Positions 1-7,852 of a stretch of DNA of 30,602 nucleotides are shown piece by piece. Source of the DNA: a virus. Under the pieces are notes generated by a model. The model worked only from the letters and a program-made list of their open reading frames with translations. It had not been told where the DNA came from and searched no databases. How positions within the stretch are numbered: position 1 is the first letter of the stretch; the number at the start of each line of letters is the position of its first letter. Where the stretch lies: positions 1 through 30,602 of the IMG/VR virus record IMGVR_UViG_3300042870_000288; one strand, 5' to 3'. The position numbers and the translations under genes were made by a program.

Positions 1-65
1 AACATAGTATAGAATAATAAAGCAATTGTTCCAAAGCTTAATGCTGCTGTTATATATTTTTTCAT
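1..65 (-). CDS. Partial membrane or secreted protein (C-terminus outside window)
   Basis: An ATG at 65 opens a frame that runs off the left edge, giving 21 residues that start MKKYITAALSFGTIALLF. The basic start followed by a hydrophobic stretch suggests a signal peptide or N-terminal membrane anchor. The start lies one base past the stop codon of the upstream minus-strand gene, as expected for the next cistron of the same operon. The rest of the protein is missing, so no function can be given. Confidence 0.55.
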   Translation of the reverse strand, partial: MKKYITAALSFGTIALLFYTM

Positions 66-66
66 T

Positions 67-321
67 TTAAACATTTTTAAGTCCACAATATAAATCTAAG
101 AAAGCCATTTCTCTTTCGGCTAACTTTTTACTCCAACGTTTTTTCTTACGGATGTACGCTACGCCCCAGTCTATCCATTCTTTACGTTGGTCATCTGTCA
201 TTGTCCATTGACAATACCAGTCATCTTTTCTACCAACAATATCATCATAGCTAACCTTATGGCCGGCTATGATGAACATTTGGTTTATAAGGTCTTCTGC
301 TAAACTAGTCTTTTGTTTCAT
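67..321 (-). CDS. Small conserved phage protein, 84 aa, unknown function
   Basis: Starts at ATG 321 and ends at TAA 67-69, overlapping the upstream zinc-ribbon gene by 17 nt. It has many Trp and Lys residues; the core WTMTDDQRKEWIDWG followed by a basic RKKKRW helix and a short acidic/hydrophobic tail looks like a compact helical protein. Small proteins of this style are common in the nucleotide-metabolism part of phage genomes, but I know no assigned role. No membrane segment or metal site is visible. Confidence 0.75.
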   Translation of the reverse strand: MKQKTSLAEDLINQMFIIAGHKVSYDDIVGRKDDWYCQWTMTDDQRKEWIDWGVAYIRKKKRWSKKLAEREMAFLDLYCGLKNV

Positions 322-535
322 AGTATAGTTCTCTAACTTTACTTCCTAATTCACTGTTATTGGGGGTCATAACAATAATAGATTCAGGTACAATAATGTG
401 ATTTCGTTCTTTAGTGCTGTTATAACATTTAACACATAGTTGCCCTAATCCCTCTATATATCCGTTTCTCATATCTATATGAGTGGATATGTCATATGCG
501 GTTTCAACACCGCATGATACACAATGTTCTTTCAT
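305..535 (-). CDS. Small zinc-ribbon protein, 76 aa
   Basis: Two CxxC pairs, CVSC near residue 5 and CVKC near residue 34, are spaced as in a zinc ribbon and probably bind one Zn ion. The C-terminal half is polar and ends at a TAG stop. Such mini zinc proteins in phages can bind nucleic acid or a host protein, but nothing here identifies a target. It overlaps the next cistron by 17 nt, so the two are probably translated together. Confidence 0.7.
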   Translation of the reverse strand: MKEHCVSCGVETAYDISTHIDMRNGYIEGLGQLCVKCYNSTKERNHIIVPESIIVMTPNNSELGSKVRELYYETKD

Positions 536-554
536 AGTTAAATAAATTAATAGT

Positions 555-670
555 TAATCCATCCATTTACCGTGAGTTTTCAAGTGCCAGAATCTATGTT
601 TTAGCACTTGTATAATAAGTTGCCATAAAGTGTCTGCTTCATAGCTCCCTTCTTTTACAATTAGTTTCAT
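555..670 (-). pseudogene. Small ORF interrupted by an apparent -1 frameshift
   Basis: From ATG 670 the frame reads MKLIVKEGSYEADTLWQL and continues to a TGA at 581-583 (29 aa). One base back, from about 600 on, another frame continues with an aromatic, protein-like tail (HRFWHLKTHGKWMD) to TAA 555-557. Joining the two gives a plausible 38-aa protein and fills an otherwise empty gap between the metallophosphoesterase and zinc-ribbon genes. The junction is in the run CTAAAC at 599-604; one extra A there would restore a single frame. Sequencing error, programmed frameshift and true decay are all possible. Confidence 0.4.
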
Positions 671-680
671 AATAAAGTTA

Positions 681-1370
681 TTAAAGTTCTAGAATATTTC
701 CAAAAGAAGTTAATCCTCTGTCAAATCTACCATCGTCTACACAAGCTGCGTTAGAAAAGACAGTTGGTGTCATTGAGAAAGTAGATATTCCTTGGTTATA
801 AACTCCATCCATGTTGTGAATGTGTCCAAAACATACAAATTTTAGTGTGTTTTGGAGAGATATACATCTCTTTAGAAGTGAGTAATCTCCACAGAATTCT
901 AGCTTACCATCTCTATCAAAAGATAGATCTCGTATACCTTTAGGGGGACCATGAACTATTAAGACTCCAGTGTCTTCTGGTATAGCTTCCCATACACGAT
1001 GGGTCTTATCTCTAGCTTTCATGAATGCCCATTCACCAAACGTAGGTGTTATAGGTGTACCATAGAACTTAACTCCGTTTATATTTACAAAGCTATCTTC
1101 CAAGTAGATGATACCGTTGACTTCAAAGTCTTGTTTGGTAATTCTTTTTCTTTCTATAGATGTATCATGATTACCTGCTACATATATTTTATATTTTACG
1201 GGTACATTCTTATACCATTCTATAAAGTCAGCTACTTCTATAGCGTTTCTATAAGTATCTTTGTAGTTACTACAGTCACCGCTATGGATCACTACATCAA
1301 TATCTTTGAACTTTTCATCTGGAAATCTACTGTGAAACCCGTGGGTATCACTGATGTGTAGTATTCTCAT
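681..1370 (-). CDS. Calcineurin-like metallophosphoesterase
   Basis: A 229-aa protein with the full set of metallophosphoesterase metal-binding motifs in order: DTH (D8, H10), GD (D32), GNHD (N67-D69), the VHGPP histidine (H140) and GHIH (H183, H185). The family hydrolyses phosphomono- or diester bonds using two metal ions, usually Mn or Fe. The protein is cytoplasmic with no signal peptide. It overlaps the dNMP kinase upstream by an ATGA junction, so the two are translationally coupled. Its substrate, whether nucleotide, 2',3'-cyclic phosphate or nucleic-acid end, cannot be read from sequence. Confidence 0.9.
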   Translation of the reverse strand: MRILHISDTHGFHSRFPDEKFKDIDVVIHSGDCSNYKDTYRNAIEVADFIEWYKNVPVKYKIYVAGNHDTSIERKRITKQDFEVNGIIYLEDSFVNINGVKFYGTPITPTFGEWAFMKARDKTHRVWEAIPEDTGVLIVHGPPKGIRDLSFDRDGKLEFCGDYSLLKRCISLQNTLKFVCFGHIHNMDGVYNQGISTFSMTPTVFSNAACVDDGRFDRGLTSFGNILEL

Positions 1371-2086
1371 AATATATTTTCTTTTTCTAAAATCATCTTT
1401 ACTGTTAGACTAAGAGCTTTAAGATCAGATACATTAGCTATTTTATAATCAAACTTCCAATCATCTAGTCCTGTTTCACTAGGATGATCATTGACAGGTT
1501 TAACACCTGGTCTATCTACACGGATTACTAATCCACCTTTATCTTTGATAGCTTGAGCTTCATTAGGAAAACGTGTATCTGTAATAATCCAGTTAGGCAT
1601 AGGGCCATCTTTATAACCACCTATTGGACCATCAGCCCATTGTACTTGTGTAGGAGTATATCCGGCCATAAGTGCATTTACCCATGCATTAGTATGTAGT
1701 CCATCTCTAATTGCATCAGTGCCTAATCTTTGTAAGAATTCTCTTACAGATATTAAATTATTAAACTCTATGTCTGCAAATACTGGTATAGAATTTAAAG
1801 GATTAGATGTAACTGTACCCCATTCAGGGCCTAGAAGAGTTGTTTTAAACTCTTGGTCTTCAAAACTTTCTACAGGAATACCTGTAAGTAAAGAAGCTAT
1901 GTCTTTAAGTTTACCTGCCCACTTCTTAATTTCCCAACCAGATCTTTCTTCTAACCACCATATATGATGTGGTGTTTTATTTAATACTCCTTTTAGAGGA
2001 ATATTAGTATCAGCTTGTAAATACTGAATTATAGTACCGACAGTGTCTTTCCCACTGCCGGCATATCCGTTGATTCCTATAATCAT
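1367..2086 (-). CDS. Deoxynucleoside monophosphate kinase
   Basis: A 239-aa P-loop kinase beginning MIIGINGYAGSGKDT, with Walker A at residues 7-15. Downstream blocks typical of phage dNMP kinases are visible: REFLQRLGTDAIR followed by NAWVNAL, then WIITDTRFPNEA and a VIRVDRPG strand with an HPSE segment. The family transfers phosphate from ATP to dNMPs, supplying dNDPs for phage DNA synthesis. It ends in TGA overlapping the phosphoesterase ATG. Most similar in layout to T4 gp1-type kinases; assignment is by motif only. Confidence 0.88.
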   Translation of the reverse strand: MIIGINGYAGSGKDTVGTIIQYLQADTNIPLKGVLNKTPHHIWWLEERSGWEIKKWAGKLKDIASLLTGIPVESFEDQEFKTTLLGPEWGTVTSNPLNSIPVFADIEFNNLISVREFLQRLGTDAIRDGLHTNAWVNALMAGYTPTQVQWADGPIGGYKDGPMPNWIITDTRFPNEAQAIKDKGGLVIRVDRPGVKPVNDHPSETGLDDWKFDYKIANVSDLKALSLTVKMILEKENIL

Positions 2087-2097
2087 GTTCTTGGGTT

Positions 2098-2439
2098 TTA
2101 ATCGTTAAAGTAAAAGTCAGGATGTCTTTCCTCTTCTAAAGCTTTAACTAAGTTATTATGTCCTTCTAAAGCTTCGTCATAAGTGCAGTATCTACGCTGA
2201 TATTCATTATGTTCTCCACCAAAAATCATAGACTCAAATAGTACAGGAGTAAAAGATTCCAAGGGACTGCCAAAGTTTAGGCCGTGATCAAAATGTAAAA
2301 ACACTGTAGATATTCTTTGTTCACCTATAAAGGTGTTACCTACATGTTTAGCTGATTCATTAAATTCACCTAGTTTAGGATATTCCCCTTCAGGTAGTCT
2401 AGTAACTGTTTTATCTTCGTTTAAATGATAGTAATTCAT
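2098..2439 (-). CDS. Conserved phage protein, 113 aa, unknown function
   Basis: Starts at ATG 2439, just after a T-rich stretch and the terminator of the DUF932-like gene. The blocks TVFLHFDHG, FESMIFGG and YQRRYCTYDEALEGH match a pattern I associate with a common small phage protein found beside replication genes. It is acidic with no membrane segment and ends HPDFYFND. No catalytic motif can be named. Only 11 nt separate it from the downstream kinase, so they share a transcript. Confidence 0.75.
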   Translation of the reverse strand: MNYYHLNEDKTVTRLPEGEYPKLGEFNESAKHVGNTFIGEQRISTVFLHFDHGLNFGSPLESFTPVLFESMIFGGEHNEYQRRYCTYDEALEGHNNLVKALEEERHPDFYFND

Positions 2440-2468
2440 TTCATTTTTTTTTTTAGTTTAAGTAATAA

Positions 2469-2497
2469 AAGCAGGAGGTTTTACTTCCTCCTGCTTG
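2469..2497 (-). terminator. Intrinsic terminator after the DUF932-like gene
   Basis: A perfect 9-bp stem, AGCAGGAGG (2470-2478) paired with CCTCCTGCT (2487-2495), has an 8-nt loop. On the minus strand it is followed by TTTTATTA. It sits 11 nt beyond the stop codon of the minus gene ending at 2506. Confidence 0.85.
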
Positions 2498-2505
2498 TTT
2501 ATAAA

Positions 2506-3336
2506 TTACATAAAAGTTACACCAAAGCTGTCTTCTGTTTGATCTACTAATTCAAAATCAGATTCTTCTTCTGATTCATCAGTATCATCTGGATCTATAT
2601 CAGGCATAGCATATGACTGTAGTTGTCCAAATTCATTAACAAAGAAAGTGTGTACTTCTTGATGATCGTTTAAGAACGTTAATGGATGAGATTCTTTTAG
2701 AGCTAGAGTTATATGATTATATAAGCTCCACGCTGAATTAACATCTGCGTTATAAACGTGAGAAGGGGTACCCATTTCTCTTTTAACTTGTGCTAACTGA
2801 GTTAATGTAAGTATCTCTTTATCAGCGTAGAGCTGACCAATTATACTACTCTGGTCTCTTTTAGAAAGAATAACTTGTTTAAGCATTTCTTTATCTGCAA
2901 TAAGATTATTGTAGTAGTGTGTAGCATTAGCTATCTGAAACTGTATAGATGATGTTACGTCTGCTAAAGCTGTACCGGTATGCTTACGTTTGTAATTACC
3001 TAGATCTCCAGATACTACACCGTTCATGCATATGAATACTTGTGCTCCAATAGCACACTTAAACTTCATCATTTTATTGTATGAGTTGCTCCAGGCAAAC
3101 ATCATACCCATATCTTTATCTGCAGCTGAATTTAGATGATAGATACCTTGTGCTATCTGTCCATCTAGACTACATTTATATAGTGATTTTGTAATTTCTA
3201 AACCTGCAGAAGCTAGTTCTTGCTTAGCTTGATCAATTACATATCCGTGAGGAATTACTGTATACGTCTTACCATGTGTAGGAAGAGCTGTATTTCTGAT
3301 GTGTTGTTCTGTTACGAACGTTGTTTTAATTGGCAT
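2506..3336 (-). CDS. DUF932-like phage/plasmid protein
   Basis: A 276-aa protein. The block FAWSNSYNKMMKFKCAIGA then QVFICMNGVVSGD resembles the RNSYDKS...GARVFVCDNG core of the DUF932 (TIGR03299) family found in phages and plasmids, whose biochemical function is unsettled. The C-terminal 35 residues are strongly acidic (DPDDTDESEEE), a feature also seen in single-strand DNA binding proteins. It lies directly upstream of a strong terminator and downstream of DNA polymerase, suggesting abundant expression and a role tied to replication. The family call is from remembered motif pattern. Confidence 0.65.
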   Translation of the reverse strand: MPIKTTFVTEQHIRNTALPTHGKTYTVIPHGYVIDQAKQELASAGLEITKSLYKCSLDGQIAQGIYHLNSAADKDMGMMFAWSNSYNKMMKFKCAIGAQVFICMNGVVSGDLGNYKRKHTGTALADVTSSIQFQIANATHYYNNLIADKEMLKQVILSKRDQSSIIGQLYADKEILTLTQLAQVKREMGTPSHVYNADVNSAWSLYNHITLALKESHPLTFLNDHQEVHTFFVNEFGQLQSYAMPDIDPDDTDESEEESDFELVDQTEDSFGVTFM

Positions 3337-3347
3337 TATTGTGGGGT

Positions 3348-5288
3348 TTAAAAGAGTGAAAGTTGTGTTGATGATCTCTGTGAGACCTTTTCTATTTGTT
3401 GTATTTGTTTATAGATCTCATCTAAGTAGTATGACTTGTTTATATCATACTCTGTAAATGGTTTATTTGGATCTATCTTATTGATTACAGTCTGCAGCCA
3501 TTGTCCTGCTTCAGTCTGTATTTCTCTACCGTCCTTGTTACATTTAACAAGTTTAGATCCCTTGTTAGAAATAAAGTATCTTATAATTTTCTGTAGTTTG
3601 TTTACATGAAGAGTGCTATCTTTTACGCTACGCTCTTCAAATACCCATCCACCTTTAGCTTTTACTCCAGCACAGTAGTTAAAAATATTATTATCTTGTG
3701 CTAGAAAGTCTTCAGGCATTACACCTTTGGTAAAGTATGCATATACAGCTTTAGGTACTACTAGAAAGCTTTTGTTTTTATGGAGAATAGATACTTTTTT
3801 CTTTTCTAATTCTTCCCACTCAAACTTACCTTTACATTTAGTCTTACCGTTTTTATATACAGCCATGTAATTATTAACGTCTGCTATAATAAGCTTACTG
3901 TATTCATCATGCTCTAGATTTAGCTGAGTCATAATCTCCCATTTACGACATATTTCGTGGTATTTATCCACTTTATCGTTAGGTATTAGTGTCTCAAGCC
4001 CATCAGTGTTTTGCATAAGAGGTACAGCTTCAGGTATCTGCTCACAGATCATCTCATAAAGCATACTTAAGCTGAGCTGACCGTTGATAGTAATCTGCAT
4101 AGTCATCTTAGGATCGTATAGGAAGCTATTCTGGTCACCTGTTAAACCATATGTACTGTTAAGAATAATCTTATATACATAGTTTTTAGGATCAGTCTTA
4201 GGGATCTTCTTACGCTCTTCAAAGAACCACTCATACAAGTCACCAAACTCTTTCTGTGGTAGGTGCTCAGGGTGAAACTTATTCTTGATAGCTAGATTAG
4301 GATAGTAACTAGTAACATCTGATGTCATAATAGTCCATCCTGGTTTAGCTTCATATACACCAGGATCTTTGGCCCCATGTAAACCACCTAAGCCATAGTC
4401 GGTTTTAACACCTTTATAGTTCATACTAAACTTAAATCCATCTTTAGTAGATGTAATCACTTTAGTACGGATGTAGTCTAATACTTTTTGGAACTCTGGC
4501 GTTTGAAACTTGATATAAGGAAGTACACACTCTGCTAAGATTATATAATCTCTTGGAGAGCGTAGCTGCTTAAGCTCAGACTTAGATATCCCAAGCTTCT
4601 GATGTAAGAAGTGAATGAATAATTCTTTAGATATACGGGGCTCTGATGCAGAATACAAATCAATATTATATTCTTTAGTAAGAGTTTGTCGTAACTGTAT
4701 CTGTTCTTTAGAATGCTCAAGTATTTCTCTTGTACTAAGAACATCATTATGACAATATTGTATAATCATCTCTAATTCTTCTGCAGTTTCTACAGGCTCA
4801 TGATGCAGGTGAGGCATTTCTTCTACATTCTCCCAATCCATGCTATACTGTATCCACTTAAGAGAGCTCATCTTGGCACGATTGTCCCAGTGATTCATCT
4901 TAAATAGATCTATTTGCCGGATCTTAAGTTTGTATAAAGGGTAGTCTGGAAATTCTCCTCTATCTGAGGTGGTTATAATCTTCTGTGCATAGTCATAGAT
5001 ATATTTGATAACAGCATCAGTGCTAAGCTGTAGCAGCCTTTTCTGGTTATCTAATATAGTTTGGCTAATCTGAGCATCAAAAGCTATACCGTTATAAGAT
5101 ATATGATACTGCTTCTGAGCTACACATGTGTTTAAAAATGCTATAAACTTAGGGAGATCATTTCTGTCTTTGTGTATAACAAATAGATGTTTGACAGAGT
5201 CATCCTTATAGTGTTGGAATACTGCTATGAAACAATTAGTAAGTGTTTCATAGTCCATAACCCAATGGGTCATTTGTTTTTCGCTCAT
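3348..5288 (-). CDS. DNA polymerase, family B, with 3'-5' exonuclease
   Basis: A 646-aa replicative polymerase. The N-terminal proofreading exonuclease shows Exo I (D12, E14 in MDYETL), Exo II (SYNGIAFD, N66 and D71) and Exo III (YCHND, Y178 and D182). The polymerase domain shows motif A SDVTSYYP (D324), motif B KIILNSTYG (K373-G381) and motif C as NTDG (D429) in place of the usual DTDS. It is shorter than cellular family B enzymes and close in size to phi29-type phage enzymes. It follows its own short leader downstream of a terminator, so it may have a separate promoter, though I see no clear -7 box. Together with the helicase, primase and SSB it would form the phage replisome. Confidence 0.93.
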   Translation of the reverse strand: MSEKQMTHWVMDYETLTNCFIAVFQHYKDDSVKHLFVIHKDRNDLPKFIAFLNTCVAQKQYHISYNGIAFDAQISQTILDNQKRLLQLSTDAVIKYIYDYAQKIITTSDRGEFPDYPLYKLKIRQIDLFKMNHWDNRAKMSSLKWIQYSMDWENVEEMPHLHHEPVETAEELEMIIQYCHNDVLSTREILEHSKEQIQLRQTLTKEYNIDLYSASEPRISKELFIHFLHQKLGISKSELKQLRSPRDYIILAECVLPYIKFQTPEFQKVLDYIRTKVITSTKDGFKFSMNYKGVKTDYGLGGLHGAKDPGVYEAKPGWTIMTSDVTSYYPNLAIKNKFHPEHLPQKEFGDLYEWFFEERKKIPKTDPKNYVYKIILNSTYGLTGDQNSFLYDPKMTMQITINGQLSLSMLYEMICEQIPEAVPLMQNTDGLETLIPNDKVDKYHEICRKWEIMTQLNLEHDEYSKLIIADVNNYMAVYKNGKTKCKGKFEWEELEKKKVSILHKNKSFLVVPKAVYAYFTKGVMPEDFLAQDNNIFNYCAGVKAKGGWVFEERSVKDSTLHVNKLQKIIRYFISNKGSKLVKCNKDGREIQTEAGQWLQTVINKIDPNKPFTEYDINKSYYLDEIYKQIQQIEKVSQRSSTQLSLF

Positions 5289-5331
5289 ATAGTTCTTGTT
5301 CAGTTAAGCTGTCCCCCCTAAAATAAGAAGC

Positions 5332-5360
5332 CAAAAAAAGGCAGATGGAATAACTGCCTC
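5332..5360 (-). terminator. Intrinsic terminator upstream of DNA polymerase
   Basis: On the minus strand AGGCAG, a 9-nt loop, then CTGCCT is followed by seven T residues (stem arms 5354-5359 and 5339-5344; T tract rc of 5333-5339). It lies 34 nt after the stop of the minus gene ending at 5394 and before the polymerase start at 5288. Confidence 0.82.
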
Positions 5361-5393
5361 TTAATGGTCGTCTTAAACTCTAAAAAAAACAAA

Positions 5394-5801
5394 TTAAACA
5401 GAAATAATACTACTTGGTTTTTCTGCTGCTTTAGGTTTAACTTCTAGATATTGATTGTAATCAAAACTATCAGCGTTTAAAGCTAGCATATTTATAATAT
5501 TTTTAATCTCGTCTGGTGACTCTACGTAGTATTCATAGTAAGTCTCAATAGTCTTACGCTCTTCTGCGTAGTCTTTACCATTAGATCTTTTACCAATCTT
5601 CATTGTTTGTGGATCTCCAAAGTCATTAAGCTTAGCTAACATGTGTAAAGACTGTTTTTTCTCTTTACCAATAAGAGCTAACACTTTAGCTTCAGGATCA
5701 AAAATGGCCTCGTTGTAAGGACTGTCTGGTGTAGCTGGAATCATCTTAAATGTTTTACCATTTGCCCATGTTCCAGTGATAAGAATCATTGATTTATTCA
5801 T
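5394..5801 (-). CDS. Conserved phage protein, 135 aa, unknown function
   Basis: I take ATG 5801 (MNKSMILITGTWANGK) rather than a TTG 21 nt upstream, because a good promoter -7 box lies at 5820-5827 and its transcript would start after the TTG. Blocks include FKMIPATPDSPYNEAIFDP, KVLALIGKEKKQSLHMLAKL and a tyrosine-rich YYEYYVES. It is soluble with no membrane segment. It has its own promoter and a strong terminator right behind it, suggesting a heavily expressed single-gene unit beside the polymerase. The function is not recognised. Confidence 0.75.
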   Translation of the reverse strand: MNKSMILITGTWANGKTFKMIPATPDSPYNEAIFDPEAKVLALIGKEKKQSLHMLAKLNDFGDPQTMKIGKRSNGKDYAEERKTIETYYEYYVESPDEIKNIINMLALNADSFDYNQYLEVKPKAAEKPSSIISV

Positions 5802-5819
5802 TGTTTGTTTTTTATAGTA

Positions 5820-5852
5820 CAAAATTACACTGTTTTCTTTAACATATCCAAA
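5820..5852 (-). promoter_or_regulatory. Bacteroidota-type promoter for the 135-aa gene
   Basis: On the minus strand TTTG (5849-5852) is followed by 21 nt and then TAATTTTG (5820-5827). This matches the Bacteroidota consensus of TTTG at -33 and TAnnTTTG at -7. The ATG at 5801 follows 18 nt later. Confidence 0.55.
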
Positions 5853-6385
5853 TCTACTACTGGAATTTTTAAAGTTTCTTTTTCTAAGTCACAAGGATCA
5901 CAAAGTTCACCTAATTCTTTAAGGGTAGTTGCTGATACATCTAGTATTTTAGCGTAGACGTCAAAATACTTTTCTGGAAATAAGTATGTTTCTATGTACT
6001 TATACTCACTGGAGTTGTCTCCGTAGTATGTTTTTATGGCCCTTTTAAGTACAGGTGAGAGCTTAGAATACTTACCTAATAGAAAGTTAAACCAATCTGC
6101 TTGATATATTTCAAAATCAAACACATATAGATTATACCCTTCTATATTGATAATATGACTAAATAAGGGGTTACTTAATAACATCTGAGCTTCAAACTTT
6201 TTAAAGCCTTCAGAATCTTCATTTTTGTAACTACATATTAGTTTCACATCTTCAGGTGCAATGCACTCATCTATTGATAAGTAAACACCTGTAGGTGTAA
6301 AGTTACTAGTCCTCTTTATTCCCAATGCAGGGAATAAAAAGGATCTAGACTTTTGGAAGTATTTAGTATATAAGCTCTCTATCAT
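5825..6385 (-). CDS. Hypothetical phage protein, 186 aa
   Basis: Starts at ATG 6385 (MIESLYTKYFQKSRSFL), 13 nt beyond the PD-(D/E)XK nuclease stop, and ends at TAA 5825-5827 inside the next promoter. Aromatic-rich soluble protein with blocks such as GVYLSIDECIAPEDVK, NLYVFDFEIY and YKYIETYLFPEKYFDVY, and a CDPCD pair near residue 163. It has a mixed alpha/beta look with no recognisable catalytic motif. A promoter-like box at 6402-6409 may give it a separate transcript. I do not recognise the family. Confidence 0.75.
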   Translation of the reverse strand: MIESLYTKYFQKSRSFLFPALGIKRTSNFTPTGVYLSIDECIAPEDVKLICSYKNEDSEGFKKFEAQMLLSNPLFSHIINIEGYNLYVFDFEIYQADWFNFLLGKYSKLSPVLKRAIKTYYGDNSSEYKYIETYLFPEKYFDVYAKILDVSATTLKELGELCDPCDLEKETLKIPVVDLDMLKKTV

Positions 6386-6398
6386 TTCTACTATTTGT

Positions 6399-7430
6399 TT
6401 ACAAAGTTACTGATCCTGTAGCAAAATCGTACGGAAGATCATATCTTTTATTCACATAGTGCCACTCTGCTTTATCCATAGTATCATTTAGTCTATTTAG
6501 CCAAACTTTTAAAGTTGGTTCTGAGACAGCAAATGCATATGTCTGGAACATTTTATCTATAACTACAAAGTTAAACTTTAACTCATAACCATTTATTTCA
6601 ATTAGTTCCTTATAAGTATTAGCTACTAAACTGCAATACATTACAGCTTGTAACCAGTAAGAATAGAACTCAATTGTTTCAGGAAAGTCTTTAAGCTCTT
6701 TGCTTGTGGTCTTAACATCATTGATATAAATAACTTTCTCATCATGATTGATTACTAAGTTATCAATTATTCCTTTAATACCAAAAGGTTTAGTTGTAGA
6801 TTCAGCTTGTAGAAGAATTTCATTATGAACTTCTATATTGTCAAACTGAGTTGTATTACACCCTATAAGTTTACATACACTTTGATCAGCTTTAACAAGC
6901 TCTACCGCTGACTTACAGAAATCAAATGTTTCTTGATCTATAAGTGTCTTATTACCTTTAGTTTTTAGGAAATCCCAATAGTTTATAGTTTCTGGAGATA
7001 TAATTTTATCTAGACGTTGCTGGTCTGTCTTTAATGCTTGAAAGTAATTCATATCTTTCATAACATCAAGTATAGCTCCATCAAAATGTTCTAGATTAGT
7101 TCTTGTATCACCGCTTAAAGAAAGTTCTTTAAAGTGGTTAAAAACTCTATCTACTACTGCTCTTACGCCATCCCCCGGTAATTTACCTGGGCTAACAATA
7201 AACTGGTCATTAAACTTTTCTGCTTCTAAAAGAAGTGCATGTATAATCTTACCTTGAACCAGATGCTGGTCTACTCTTTCTTCTTTAATTCCAAGTATAT
7301 ACATACTGTGAAATACTACAGGGTTCCATAATAGTTTATTTAAACTACTGTATGAGAAGTAAAACTTCTTACTGTAAAAATCATTTTCCATAACTTTTAC
7401 TGACTCTTCCATTATATTTTCTAGTTCCAT
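6399..7430 (-). CDS. PD-(D/E)XK nuclease (RecB/lambda-exonuclease-like)
   Basis: A 343-aa protein with the layout of phage PD-(D/E)XK exonucleases. SYSSLNKLLWNP near the start resembles the RecB-type S-x-SxL entry. It is followed by GKIIHALLL (G60, H64), GIIDNLVI (D223), the catalytic YINDVKTT strand (D238, K240) and QAVMY (Q261, Y265). The family digests or processes double-stranded DNA and usually feeds ssDNA to an annealing or recombinase partner. Here the Sak4-like ATPase and SSB in the same operon would be that partner. Several Met codons at the N-terminus leave the start uncertain by up to 14 residues. Confidence 0.85.
   Translation of the reverse strand: MELENIMEESVKVMENDFYSKKFYFSYSSLNKLLWNPVVFHSMYILGIKEERVDQHLVQGKIIHALLLEAEKFNDQFIVSPGKLPGDGVRAVVDRVFNHFKELSLSGDTRTNLEHFDGAILDVMKDMNYFQALKTDQQRLDKIISPETINYWDFLKTKGNKTLIDQETFDFCKSAVELVKADQSVCKLIGCNTTQFDNIEVHNEILLQAESTTKPFGIKGIIDNLVINHDEKVIYINDVKTTSKELKDFPETIEFYSYWLQAVMYCSLVANTYKELIEINGYELKFNFVVIDKMFQTYAFAVSEPTLKVWLNRLNDTMDKAEWHYVNKRYDLPYDFATGSVTL
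6402..6409 (-). promoter_or_regulatory. -7-type promoter box upstream of the 186-aa gene
   Basis: TAACTTTG on the minus strand matches TAnnTTTG and is 16 nt before ATG 6385. It is embedded in the last codons of the nuclease gene. A TTTG lies upstream but at 12 nt, which is too close for the usual 19-21 nt spacing. Confidence 0.4.
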
Positions 7431-7434
7431 GTTT

Positions 7435-7848
7435 TTAGTTTATTGAGTTATTTAATTCTTCAGCTCTTTTTTCTACTTCTTGTAACATAAGTGTGAGCAT
7501 CCACTTTTCTATCCTATCTCCAAATTTTGTAATGACAGCTTCTAAATGCTCATCATTCATTTCTGATACAGACATCCATTTACGTGGTTCATCACCGTTT
7601 ATACCGTATGATCCCCATATTGGAGCTGTTCTACATTTTTCAAAACCGTCTGTTAGATAAACAGTACCAGATCTGTCTACTAGATCAAGATCAACACCAC
7701 CATAACGTTGGTAAGCTGTACCTCCATCTAACATAGTTTGGTTATCACAGCCACATGTAACATAATCATGCCTGTGTATTGATACTAATACATCACCACA
7801 CTTTTTACATGTGGCGGTACTATATACAATCTGCTCTAATCCGTTCAT
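7435..7848 (-). CDS. Conserved phage zinc-binding-like protein, 137 aa
   Basis: I prefer ATG 7848 (MNGLEQIVYSTATCKKCGD), 4 nt after the upstream stop, over an ATG 45 nt further upstream that would overlap that gene. The N-terminus has CKKCG and then YVTCGCDN, a likely zinc site, followed by DGGTAYQRYGG and WGSYGINGDEP. This order of blocks (Cys cluster, DGG..Y, WGSYG) is one I know from a widespread family of small phage proteins of unknown role. The C-terminus is a helical acidic tail. It sits between the nuclease and another small Cys-containing phage protein in one operon. Confidence 0.78.
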   Translation of the reverse strand: MNGLEQIVYSTATCKKCGDVLVSIHRHDYVTCGCDNQTMLDGGTAYQRYGGVDLDLVDRSGTVYLTDGFEKCRTAPIWGSYGINGDEPRKWMSVSEMNDEHLEAVITKFGDRIEKWMLTLMLQEVEKRAEELNNSIN

Positions 7849-7852
7849 AACT

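Noticed and set aside
999-1361. Plus-strand 120-codon frame opposite the metallophosphoesterase
   Set aside because: It is the antisense of a gene with complete catalytic motifs and has a random hydrophobic/aromatic composition.
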